Positions 1 through 5,938 of a DNA stretch of 7,989 nt are shown piece by piece. Below the pieces are notes generated by a model that was given only the letters and a program-made list of their open reading frames with translations, was not told the origin of the DNA and did not search any database. The stretch comes from Bacilli bacterium. Lineage in GTDB: Bacteria; Bacillota_I; Bacilli_A; RFN20; CAG-826. The translations under genes were made by a program, and so were the position numbers. The stretch is taken from the NCBI GenBank assembly GCA_017618495.1, contig JAFZUD010000110.1:1-7989 (forward strand), given 5' to 3'. Position 1 is the stretch's first letter; the number at the start of each line of letters is the position of its first letter.

Positions 1-39
1 AAAGCAAGCGACTCCAGCAGAGCCTAGTGCAAAAATAAA
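1..39. other. Window edge: end of an unidentified gene, orientation undecided
   Basis: This stretch is too short to assign. On the plus strand one frame ends at a TAG (25-27) as K-A-S-D-S-S-R-A-stop and another ends at a TAA (34-36). Either could be the tail of a plus-strand gene whose terminator is the hairpin at 40-66. On the minus strand an open frame runs from an ATG at 67-69 to the edge; its 23 residues begin MKKAGKTGLFFIF and look like a signal or membrane segment. However, its first codons are the terminator hairpin itself, and no ribosome site precedes it. I favour the plus-strand reading weakly. Confidence 0.25.
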
Positions 40-66
40 AAAGAGGCCGGTTTTGCCGGCCTTTTT
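40..66. terminator. Two-way rho-independent terminator after tRNA-Thr
   Basis: GGCCGG (45-50) and CCGGCC (56-61) pair around the loop TTTTG. The stem extends through A/T and one G-U pair to about 11 pairs (40-50 with 56-66). Read leftward, it follows the tRNA 3' end by about nine bases and is trailed by a T-rich run (bases 42 to 31 on the minus strand). Read rightward, it has a run of five T. It would end the tRNA transcript and could also serve a plus-strand gene ending at the window edge. Confidence 0.85.
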
Positions 67-74
67 CATTTGTT

Positions 75-150
75 TGGTGCCGACTACAGGAATTGAACCC
101 GTAACCTACTGATTACGATTCAGTTGCTCTGCCAATTGAGCTAAGTCGGC
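75..150 (-). tRNA. tRNA-Thr (anticodon CGT)
   Basis: The reverse complement folds as a complete cloverleaf. The acceptor stem GCCGACT/AGTCGGC has seven perfect pairs. The D stem is GCTC/GAGC with loop AATTGGCA. The anticodon stem is ACTGA/TCAGT with loop ATCGTAA. The T arm is ACGGG/CCTGT with one G-U pair and loop TTCAATT. The loop places CGT at positions 34-36 (window 115-117), so it reads ACG threonine codons. The discriminator base is A (78) and the CCA end is encoded (75-77). The overall sequence agrees with bacterial tRNA-Thr. It has its own promoter just upstream and a terminator just downstream, and is a single-gene unit unless the membrane-protein gene upstream reads through into it. 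Confidence 0.96.
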
Positions 151-160
151 ACGTGAAGTA

Positions 161-189
161 AATATAGCCCTTGGGCCTATTCTTAGCAA
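161..189 (-). promoter_or_regulatory. Promoter of tRNA-Thr
   Basis: On the minus strand TTGCTA (184-189; 4 of 6 to TTGACA) is separated by exactly 17 bases from TATATT (161-166; 5 of 6 to TATAAT). Transcription would begin about four bases before the mature tRNA 5' end at 150. The -35 box starts five bases past the stop codon of the membrane-protein gene, so the gap holds little else. A short imperfect inverted repeat, ATAG(G)CC-CAAG-GGCTAT, lies in the spacer but has no T run. Confidence 0.7.
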
Positions 190-193
190 CACA

Positions 194-847
194 TTAATCT
201 CTGAGACGAAGGATTGTGAAATAGGCGCTTATGGCGATGAAGATGGTCGCGGTTGGCTCGATAAAGTATAAGACGTATTCCACGAGGGCGGTGGTTATCG
301 TTACGCCTTGCTCTGCTGCCGACAAGAAATAGAAAGGAATGAGGGCACCATTGGCCAAAACGGCCATGATGGTGAAGACCAAACACCAATTACGGACCGT
401 CTCATAGGTGGTCGATCTTCCAAGCATCTGGTAGCTACGGAATTTGATATAGGTCATCAGGCCGCTTACGAAAGCAAGGGCGGAGAAAGCAAGGAAGAGT
501 ATCGCCGAGATGATGTAGGCGGTATTCCCACTCAAAAACAACGGAACCGAATCGAAAACGTTCTGGATGAGGAAAAGTCCGAAATCAAAGAGGGTATAGA
601 AGACGAATATCATAAACCCTCTATAGGCGATGGTCGTTCCTTTGATGTTGCCGCTTAGGAGGTAATAGTAGGCAATCAAAACGAAGACGTAGCTGATGAT
701 GGTGAGAATATCTGGCGATTCGATGCTTTGAACAAGATAAAGAACGAAAGCGGTGATTTGGCAAGCCACGCCAAGGAGAGCGAAAAGGATGGCGAAGAAT
801 TTCTTGTAGCCGTATTTGAATCTGTTTTTAAATGCGTAGAAGTTCAT
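194..847 (-). CDS. Six-span integral membrane protein, unknown function
   Basis: I do not recognise this 217-residue protein. It has no signal-peptide cleavage pattern and six probable membrane segments at about residues 17-39, 46-64, 75-95, 108-133, 152-176 and 184-211. The N-terminus is basic (KNRFKYGYKK) and a short basic/polar loop lies around 135-153 (KFRSYQMLGRSTTYETVRN). No transporter, enzyme or sensor motif is visible. The ATG lies one base after the stop of the dioxygenase-like/AMMECR1 gene, and GAGG sits about ten bases upstream inside that gene, so the two are almost certainly co-transcribed and probably translationally coupled. That pairing is the only clue to function. A membrane protein of similar size and span number lies at 7132-7776, but I could not see convincing sequence similarity between the two. 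Confidence 0.85.
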   Translation of the reverse strand: MNFYAFKNRFKYGYKKFFAILFALLGVACQITAFVLYLVQSIESPDILTIISYVFVLIAYYYLLSGNIKGTTIAYRGFMIFVFYTLFDFGLFLIQNVFDSVPLFLSGNTAYIISAILFLAFSALAFVSGLMTYIKFRSYQMLGRSTTYETVRNWCLVFTIMAVLANGALIPFYFLSAAEQGVTITTALVEYVLYFIEPTATIFIAISAYFTILRLRD

Positions 848-848
848 G

Positions 849-2234
849 TTATTGGTGCCTCTTCACTTCGAATCTGTATAGGGTGATTTCCTCATCATCC
901 TCAATGCCTGCCTTTTTCTTAGCAACATCGATTTGCTGATCTGGCGTTTCGATTCCAGAAAGTCCAGGGAGGACGACTCCCTTTCTGTCGCCGTTCTCAA
1001 CGATGATGCCGTATTTTGTGACATCAAGGTCCATGACACTCAGAATCGGGATTGGGTTCGTAAGGACATCGACGACGATCTTAAGATATGGGAATTCGTT
1101 TTTCTTGATTGGGCTGAAACGAGGGTCGCAGGTTGCTGCGCTTACGGCGTTATGGGCAATCTCTTGACCAAGGTTCTCTTTGAGTGGCTTCACTGAGCCA
1201 AGGCAGCCACGGAGTTCGCCATGCTCATAGATGGTGACGAAGACCCCTGCTTTCGTCTTGAGGAAGTTGTCTGGGAGGATTTCTTCCATAGGAGGAAGCT
1301 TCTTGGTTTTGATATATGTCTCTATGCACTGCCTCGCCCATTTGACATAGAGGTCGCTCTTTTCACTGTGCTCATTGATGGAGAACTCTTCCTTTGAGCA
1401 ATAAAGCTCATAGAAGGCTCTCGAAGCATCAAAGCCTAAGGCTTCGACCTTGGCGACAAGATATCCTATGCCAAAAGGAGCCTCATGGGAAAGGATGGTG
1501 CTCTTGATTTCAAGGCGGTCAAGCATGCCTGCGAGGACAAGGATGGAGCGGTGTCCGCATTCCTTGGCTTTGGCGATGAGGGAGCGGTCCATCGAAAGGA
1601 GGAGGCCAAAGTTGCCAGTCTCGATGATTTTCTGCATCATCTCGTCATAACGAGGACCTTCGATGCGGAACCCATAAGGGCCATCCGCGCGTTGGCAGTG
1701 CGAGAGGTTTGCGCTAGCAATAACGACGATCTTCTTTTGACTGTTCGCAAAAACGTCTCCAAGCATCTGGCCATAACGGTAGTGCTCTAAAAGGGTGAAT
1801 CCGCTTAGTCCAAGGCGAACGGCTTTGAAGTTGCGGTAGAAACGGTTGATGTAATATAGCGGAACTAGAGTTCCGTGATCAGACAAATTATCACTTCCGC
1901 TTGATGGGCCCGCTGCGATTTTTCTTTGGGTTGCGGCATCGGCGATTTCCTTGACGAGCTCGCGGTCATAGAAAATACGGAAGTTCAAGCCTGGAAGGCC
2001 ATATGCCGAGAAGTTTCCAATGCCCACTTCGCCATCAGCGATTGGAAAGAAATCCCTATAAGCTTCCGAATGAGGCGAAATGAAAACGATGGTGTCAGGT
2101 TCGAGGGCGGCGATCTCTTTGGCAACGGAGATCAAAGACGCGACTGTTTTCTCAGCAGCCTTCTCTTTTCCGCGTCCCACTTCTGGCACGCAAAAGGGTG
2201 GATGAGGCAAAATGTAGGAACCTATAATCGGCAT
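849..2234 (-). CDS. amrA: LigB-type extradiol dioxygenase-like / AMMECR1 fusion protein
   Basis: This 461-residue protein has two domains. Residues 1-265 resemble the class III extradiol dioxygenase (LigB/MEMO) fold, with LPHPP (H11), SPHS (H55), SDHG (H120), LSH (H179) and SHE (E251). By analogy with LigB, H11, H55 and E251 would bind a metal, and H120 and H179 would line the active site. Residues about 290-459 are an AMMECR1 domain with the hallmark LRGC motif (LRGCLGSV, 341-348). CDD describes this architecture as an extradiol-dioxygenase-like domain joined to AMMECR1. The substrate is unknown. Related AMMECR1 and MEMO proteins usually accompany a radical SAM enzyme, and none is present here. 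The start is set by the family-like N-terminus MPIIGSYILPHPP. No ribosome site precedes it, and a TATAAT lies only seven bases upstream. It is the first gene of a unit with the membrane protein at 194-847 and is divergent from tetR. Confidence 0.92.
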   Translation of the reverse strand: MPIIGSYILPHPPFCVPEVGRGKEKAAEKTVASLISVAKEIAALEPDTIVFISPHSEAYRDFFPIADGEVGIGNFSAYGLPGLNFRIFYDRELVKEIADAATQRKIAAGPSSGSDNLSDHGTLVPLYYINRFYRNFKAVRLGLSGFTLLEHYRYGQMLGDVFANSQKKIVVIASANLSHCQRADGPYGFRIEGPRYDEMMQKIIETGNFGLLLSMDRSLIAKAKECGHRSILVLAGMLDRLEIKSTILSHEAPFGIGYLVAKVEALGFDASRAFYELYCSKEEFSINEHSEKSDLYVKWARQCIETYIKTKKLPPMEEILPDNFLKTKAGVFVTIYEHGELRGCLGSVKPLKENLGQEIAHNAVSAATCDPRFSPIKKNEFPYLKIVVDVLTNPIPILSVMDLDVTKYGIIVENGDRKGVVLPGLSGIETPDQQIDVAKKKAGIEDDEEITLYRFEVKRHQ

Positions 2235-2241
2235 ACTGCCA

Positions 2242-2252
2242 ATTATATAGCA
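2242..2252 (-). promoter_or_regulatory. Probable -10 region of the dioxygenase-like/AMMECR1 gene
   Basis: The minus strand reads TTGCTATATAAT. TATAAT is at 2242-2247, and an overlapping TATATA (2244-2249) is preceded by TGC as in an extended -10 element. No good -35 box is seen 16-18 bases upstream. A start site 6-8 bases downstream would fall at or just before the ATG, giving a leaderless or nearly leaderless message. A second candidate, TGC plus TATAAA (2315-2320), lies farther upstream and would leave a leader of about 75 bases, but still without a ribosome site. Confidence 0.55.
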
Positions 2253-2358
2253 AAGAGAAACCTTTTGTTTGCGAGTTTGGCCTTGAGGTTCTCGTTTTTG
2301 AACAATTCCAACATTTTATAGCATTTTCATTTTTCAATATTCGTCACATATAGCGGTC

Positions 2359-2371
2359 ACTTTGACAAAGT
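2359..2371. promoter_or_regulatory. Dyad over the tetR -35 box, candidate operator
   Basis: ACTTTG-A-CAAAGT is a perfect 6+1+6 inverted repeat that contains the whole TTGACA box of the tetR promoter. A TetR-family repressor bound here would block its own promoter, and it could also affect the divergent dioxygenase-like/AMMECR1 gene. Binding is inferred from position and symmetry only. Confidence 0.4.
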
Positions 2372-2391
2372 TTTTGTACTCTGTGTATACA
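2362..2391 (+). promoter_or_regulatory. Promoter of the tetR-family gene
   Basis: A perfect TTGACA (2362-2367) is followed after 18 bases by TATACA (2386-2391; 4 of 6 to TATAAT). The -10 region lies in an 8-base palindrome, TGTATACA (2384-2391). The start site would be near 2398, giving a leader of about 48 bases before the ATG. Confidence 0.65.
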
Positions 2392-2409
2392 TAAGTATTG
2401 AAAATAGCG

Positions 2410-2422
2410 AAAACATTGTTTT
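2410..2422. promoter_or_regulatory. Second dyad in the tetR leader, candidate operator
   Basis: AAAACA-T-TGTTTT is a perfect 6+1+6 inverted repeat just downstream of the expected start site. Its centre is 51 bases from that of the dyad at 2359-2371. It has the same layout, but its half-site sequence does not clearly match, so the two may not bind the same protein. The surroundings are A/T-rich, which raises the chance of coincidence. Confidence 0.3.
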
Positions 2423-2446
2423 AATAAAAATCGACAGGAGATCGCC

Positions 2447-3016
2447 ATGAAGAAAAAGGAAACCAAAAAAGGGAAGAAAACCCGTTTGCAGAAGAACTTC
2501 CAGCAAACCGTTTTGAAGTTCTACCGCAAAAAGAACGTCGACGAGATTACGATCAACGAGGTTTGCAAGAAGCTTGGAGTCCCTCGTTCATCCTTCTACT
2601 ACCACTACAAAACGATCCGCGATGTCATCGCTGAGATTCAAAGCGACTTCCTTAAGAGCAACAGGAACGCTTTGGCGGCCATCAAATTGACCGGAGACGA
2701 GAAAACCGACTTCGTCAATTGCTTCGACGTCATAATGACGATAACCAAAAACAACGAGAGCCTCGTCAGAGCCTTTGCTAACGAAAGGTACGATTCCGAA
2801 TTCTTGCGCGAATGGGCCAAAACCATCTCCGAAGGATTCTCCAAAGAAGCGGGACATCGTGAACGTGTCATCGCCTTCCTTACCATCTTCGGCATCGGCG
2901 ATTATCTCAATAGAGGCGTCTCACTCAATTCCTTCGATCCTGAAGCGGCCTATAAAGCGGCTTCCGGCATCTACGACATCAAAGCCGAATTCTATTCAGC
3001 GCTAACCAAACAATAG
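2447..3016 (+). CDS. TetR/AcrR-family transcriptional regulator
   Basis: This 189-residue protein begins with a strongly basic tail (MKKKETKKGKKTR). An N-terminal TetR-type DNA-binding domain covers about residues 14-62. Its helix-turn-helix runs from ITINEVCKKLGV through PRSSFYYHYKT (34-56); the FYYHYK segment is typical of the family. The remainder (about 65-187) is helical and should form the dimer and ligand domain; its ligand cannot be read from the sequence. The start is supported by GGAG (2437-2440) six bases before the ATG. The gene is divergent from the dioxygenase-like/AMMECR1 unit and is followed by a terminator, so it is probably a single-gene message. Likely targets are its own promoter and the divergent unit, inferred from position and the dyads there. 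The length is normal for the family. Confidence 0.9.
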   Translation: MKKKETKKGKKTRLQKNFQQTVLKFYRKKNVDEITINEVCKKLGVPRSSFYYHYKTIRDVIAEIQSDFLKSNRNALAAIKLTGDEKTDFVNCFDVIMTITKNNESLVRAFANERYDSEFLREWAKTISEGFSKEAGHRERVIAFLTIFGIGDYLNRGVSLNSFDPEAAYKAASGIYDIKAEFYSALTKQ

Positions 3017-3030
3017 ACAACGATTATTTG

Positions 3031-3039
3031 TGCTATGAT
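3031..3039 (+). promoter_or_regulatory. Extended -10 promoter, probably for hslO
   Basis: TGC followed by TATGAT (3034-3039; 5 of 6 to TATAAT) is an extended -10 element. No good -35 box is seen at the proper distance. Transcription would begin near 3045-3047, inside the left arm of the tetR terminator hairpin. The message would then have a leader of about 30 bases without a recognisable ribosome site. Confidence 0.45.
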
Positions 3040-3040
3040 T

Positions 3041-3071
3041 AAAGGTGAAACCAAAGGTTTTGCCTTTTTTT
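3041..3071 (+). terminator. Rho-independent terminator of tetR
   Basis: AAAGGTGAAACC (3041-3052) pairs with GGTTTTGCCTTT (3056-3067) around an AAA loop: 12 pairs, two of them central G-U. A run of seven T (3065-3071) follows. It starts 24 bases after the tetR stop and ends only five bases before the hslO ATG. Confidence 0.85.
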
Positions 3072-3076
3072 GATTT

Positions 3077-3982
3077 ATGAACAGATACAAAGATCACATG
3101 ATTCGCGGCCAAGACAAAGATGGCCAAGTGAGGTTCTTCGCTATCACAACCAAGAGCCTTGTTGAGAAGAAAAGAAAAGCTCAGAATTACTCCCCTATCG
3201 CAACTGCTGCTATCGGCAGGCTTATGAGCGCTGCCCTCATGATGGGCTCAATGCTCAAAAACGAAGACGAGAGGGTTTCCATCCAAATCAAGGGCGAAGG
3301 CCCTATGGGCGGGCTTGTCGCTTCCTCTAACTGCAAAGGCACTGTCAAAGGCTATGTTGAGGACCCAACCGTCGTCCTTCCTCCAAACGAATATGGTCAT
3401 TTGGCTGTCGGCGATGCCATCACCCCAGGGAAGATGACTGTTATCCATTACTCTGATTTAGGTGAACCGCATGTGACCACTTTGGATTTGGTGAGCGGCG
3501 AGATCGGAGACGACCTCTCCTACTACTTTGGCCAAAGCGAACAAACCCCATCGATCGTCGGTGTCGGAGTTTCCTTTAGGAAAGATGTCCATGTCAAGGT
3601 GGCTGGCGGCTTCATCGTCCAACTTCTTCCTGGCGCCAAAGAGGAAGTCATTTCCCGCTTAGAGCAAAATGTCATCGCCATGAAGTCCGTAAGCGAGATT
3701 CTCAAGGCCAACGACAATGATCCAGAAGCCTTAATCAAGATGGCCCTCAAGGGTTTTGATTATGAAGTTGACGGAACCTTAGACGTCAAATTCCACTGCG
3801 GCTGTTCCAAAAAGAAGAGCCGCAAGATACTTTCTTCATTAACCCTCCATGATCTCGAAGCCATCAAAAAAGAAGGCAAGGGAACATCAGTTTCATGTGG
3901 GTTTTGCGGGAGAAATTACGATTTTTCACCTGAAGAAGTCGCTCAGATTGCCGAAGAGAAGCTTAACAAGCTCATGAAATAA
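3077..3982 (+). CDS. hslO: Hsp33, redox-regulated molecular chaperone
   Basis: Hsp33 is a cytoplasmic holdase that is inactive when reduced. Under oxidative stress it loses zinc, forms disulfides, and then binds unfolding proteins. This 301-residue protein has the usual bacterial length. The N-terminal core (about 1-230) carries family features such as the DGQVR segment (15-19), GPMGG (75-79), SGEIGDDLSYYF (140-151), and a GGFIVQLLPG stretch (177-186) close to the B. subtilis form. The C-terminal switch has all four zinc cysteines as C241-x-C243, a 30-residue spacer, and C274-x-x-C277. The ATG is preceded by terminator T bases and no ribosome site, yet the N-terminus aligns with the family and the next in-frame Met (M8) is no better placed. 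It is followed after 39 bases, with no terminator, by a gene of unknown function and then a Nudix gene, so the three probably form one unit. Confidence 0.96.
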   Translation: MNRYKDHMIRGQDKDGQVRFFAITTKSLVEKKRKAQNYSPIATAAIGRLMSAALMMGSMLKNEDERVSIQIKGEGPMGGLVASSNCKGTVKGYVEDPTVVLPPNEYGHLAVGDAITPGKMTVIHYSDLGEPHVTTLDLVSGEIGDDLSYYFGQSEQTPSIVGVGVSFRKDVHVKVAGGFIVQLLPGAKEEVISRLEQNVIAMKSVSEILKANDNDPEALIKMALKGFDYEVDGTLDVKFHCGCSKKKSRKILSSLTLHDLEAIKKEGKGTSVSCGFCGRNYDFSPEEVAQIAEEKLNKLMK

Positions 3983-4021
3983 AAACTTCCTATCTTAAGA
4001 AAAGTAATTAATACTTGTGCT

Positions 4022-4801
4022 ATGAACATCCCATATGAATGGTTAGACGCCTCAAGTAAATCTCCTGGCTTAATGGAATTCAGACCATCCTCCGAAAGAG
4101 GGCTTCGTTTTTCCATGAACCCAAAACGCATGGCCTCGATGATCGCCCATAGCAACACGAGAAGCCAAACCGACCTTACCGTCCAGCCTGCGAAAGACGG
4201 ACTCAACATCGTTTTCGGTGAAGGCGGAGACATGATTCTCCTCTCAATCAGCAACACCGACATGTCGATTAACTTCTTCCATAATGGCAAATTCACTGGA
4301 AGATCCGTTGTTTTCCCAAATGGCAAAAGAGCCTACTGCATGGATGGGAACGCCAAAGTAAAGAGATGGAAGGAACCTGTCATCCTTTCCTATACAAGCC
4401 CTGTGATGAAGATGCACTTCTTCCCAAGAAGCTCGATCGAACTCATCAAAGAGACCCCTACCACCATCACATACCGTTCTTTGGAACCTGTCGACAAAGT
4501 CTATCTTGAGGCTTTCATGGGTGAGGCCGAAATGGCCATCCGCTTCAGAGACAAAACAGGCAAAGACGAATTCATCGTTAACGATGAAAGCAAAAACGGC
4601 AGAGAGTTTTTGACGATCAGAGACCTCTCCAATATGGATGCCGGTTATTTCGAATACCGACCAATCGAACACACCTTATCCTTCTTCGACAAGAAATCGG
4701 GATTCATCCTCGAAACGAGAGGGCACATGAAACTGACCCGCGTCGATATGACCACCAAGGCGGAGACCGTTACCGACCTTGGCAACCTCTTGGAGTTATA
4801 A
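4022..4801 (+). CDS. Conserved-looking soluble protein, unknown function
   Basis: I do not recognise this 259-residue protein. It has no signal peptide or membrane segment and only one cysteine (C107). Short alternating hydrophobic/polar stretches, turn residues and charged loops suggest a mostly beta-strand fold, particularly over about 58-130 and 140-255. No catalytic motif stands out. It lies between hslO (39 bases upstream) and the Nudix gene (2 bases downstream), and GGAG for the Nudix start lies in its last codons, so the latter two are coupled. The start is uncertain: the ATG at 4022 has no ribosome site and sits within a copy of the TTGTGCTATGA sequence that forms the proposed hslO promoter. 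The next in-frame ATG (4073, residue 18) also lacks one. Codon use matches its neighbours, and nothing suggests recent transfer. Confidence 0.8.
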   Translation: MNIPYEWLDASSKSPGLMEFRPSSERGLRFSMNPKRMASMIAHSNTRSQTDLTVQPAKDGLNIVFGEGGDMILLSISNTDMSINFFHNGKFTGRSVVFPNGKRAYCMDGNAKVKRWKEPVILSYTSPVMKMHFFPRSSIELIKETPTTITYRSLEPVDKVYLEAFMGEAEMAIRFRDKTGKDEFIVNDESKNGREFLTIRDLSNMDAGYFEYRPIEHTLSFFDKKSGFILETRGHMKLTRVDMTTKAETVTDLGNLLEL

Positions 4802-4803
4802 CC

Positions 4804-5409
4804 ATGGAGTGGAAAGTCAAAAAAGTGATTCAAGAGACTTCCCACTCTTTTTTGAATTTCGTCACCGTCACTTATGACGTTACGAAGATCGATGGGACGC
4901 ATTACGACTACGAATACTTCATGGCGACCCGCCATGACAAAGACCATATCCTTCCTTTGACCAAAGATTATTCAAGGCCGGATGGAGTTACCATTCCTCT
5001 CTACTACGTAGATGAGGAAGGAAAGGTTTCAATCCTTCTAACTTCCCAGTTTAGGCCTGCTGTTGGAAGAAGGGTCACATCCATTCCTGCTGGGCTTCTT
5101 GATGAAGATGACACCGACATCTTGGAAGCGGCGAAAAGAGAGGCTCTCGAAGAAGCGGGAGCGATCATCACCGATTTAGAGGTGTTGGCCCCTAACGGCA
5201 CCACATCTTCTGGGCTTAGCGATGAGACCAATGCCGTCGTCCTAGGAAGAATCGTTTCCTTTAAAGAAAAGAACCTCGAGGCTTTTGAGGATATCGACTC
5301 GAGGCTCTATGGTCTTGATGAGGTTAAGGAGATGCTTAAGGACGATAAGTATTTCTTCGCCTTAAACGTCAGATTGATGCTTCTTTATCTCCTTGAGAGA
5401 TTCAAATAA
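4804..5409 (+). CDS. Nudix hydrolase, ADP-ribose pyrophosphatase-like
   Basis: Nudix enzymes cleave nucleoside diphosphates linked to another group, using divalent metal held by the Nudix box. This 201-residue protein has an N-terminal strand region (about 1-60) like that of ADP-ribose pyrophosphatases, then the core. IPAG (94-97) opens the Nudix box, and REALEEAG (112-119) supplies the Arg and the metal-binding Glu residues. A downstream SSGLSDE (135-141) resembles the SxGxSDE loop seen in the ADP-ribose group, so ADP-ribose or a similar sugar nucleotide is the best guess. The spacing between G97 and R112 is one residue longer than the consensus G-x5-E-x7-RE, and no Glu sits at the usual first position. 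The start is supported by GGAG (4792-4795) eight bases upstream, inside the preceding gene. The stop is immediately followed by the stop of the convergent cyclophilin gene. Confidence 0.9.
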   Translation: MEWKVKKVIQETSHSFLNFVTVTYDVTKIDGTHYDYEYFMATRHDKDHILPLTKDYSRPDGVTIPLYYVDEEGKVSILLTSQFRPAVGRRVTSIPAGLLDEDDTDILEAAKREALEEAGAIITDLEVLAPNGTTSSGLSDETNAVVLGRIVSFKEKNLEAFEDIDSRLYGLDEVKEMLKDDKYFFALNVRLMLLYLLERFK

Positions 5410-5913
5410 TTACTTAATCTTCTCGAATTCTGGCTCTGGTTCCTCAACGGACAGGGCTTTTTCGATTACGACCTTGTTGAGGGGTCTGTCTTGGAATCCG
5501 GTTTTGACGGAAGCAATCTTATCGACGACATCCATGCCTTCGATGACATGGCCGAATGCGGCGTATTGGCCATCAAGGAAAAGATCGTCTTTGTCGCAGA
5601 TGAAGAACTGGGAACCTGCGCTGTTAGGATTCATGGCGCGGGCCATTGAGATGACGCCTCTCTTATGGGAGAGCTCATTCTTCACGCCGTTGGAGCGGAA
5701 TTCGCCTTTGATGGAATATCCTGGGCCACCGGTGCCATTGCCTAGTGGGCACCCACCCTGAATCATGAAACCTTTGATGATGCGATGGAAGGTAAGGCCA
5801 TCGTAGTAACCTTTGTTGACCAAAGAAACGAAGTTTGCGGAACTGATTGGGGCGTTCTTGTAATCGAGCTCGATCTTGATTTCGCCCATATTCGCGATTT
5901 TGAGAATAACCAT
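5410..5913 (-). CDS. ppiB: Cyclophilin-type peptidyl-prolyl cis-trans isomerase
   Basis: Cyclophilins speed cis-trans isomerisation of Xaa-Pro bonds during protein folding. This 167-residue protein has no signal peptide and should act in the cytoplasm. It has the core FHRIIKGFMIQGG (42-54) with catalytic R44 plus F49 and Q52, and SAGSQFFI (98-105) with substrate-pocket residues Q102 and F104. FLDGQYAAFG (112-121) has Phe where human cyclophilin A has Trp121, as in E. coli PpiB, which predicts weak cyclosporin binding. The length fits bacterial single-domain forms, with a short charged tail (about 155-167). The start at 5913 is chosen because AAGGAG lies six bases upstream and the family-like sequence begins there; an in-frame extension to 6030 would cross the promoter. 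It is transcribed divergently from the membrane-protein gene at 5990. Confidence 0.94.
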   Translation of the reverse strand: MVILKIANMGEIKIELDYKNAPISSANFVSLVNKGYYDGLTFHRIIKGFMIQGGCPLGNGTGGPGYSIKGEFRSNGVKNELSHKRGVISMARAMNPNSAGSQFFICDKDDLFLDGQYAAFGHVIEGMDVVDKIASVKTGFQDRPLNKVVIEKALSVEEPEPEFEKIK

Positions 5914-5938
5914 ATTAATCTCCTTCTTGGGTTCATTA

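Noticed and set aside
167..183. Small inverted repeat ATAG(G)CC-CAAG-GGCTAT between the membrane gene and tRNA-Thr, considered as a terminator
   Set aside because: Short stem with a bulge and no T run; it lies in the spacer of the tRNA promoter.
308..658. 116-codon plus-strand open frame opposite the membrane protein gene
   Set aside because: Charged, low-complexity antisense of a membrane-protein gene, with no ribosome site or family resemblance.
1485..2321. Plus-strand open frames (101 and 131 codons) opposite the dioxygenase-like/AMMECR1 gene
   Set aside because: The minus-strand frame carries clear family motifs throughout; these are antisense shadows.
2152..2337. 61-codon minus-strand frame upstream of the dioxygenase-like/AMMECR1 gene
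   Set aside because: It overlaps that gene's start in another frame and has no ribosome site or recognisable product.
4244..4672. 142-codon minus-strand frame opposite the unknown 259-residue gene
   Set aside because: No ribosome site or recognisable domain. The plus frame is longer and fits the operon with a coupled downstream start.
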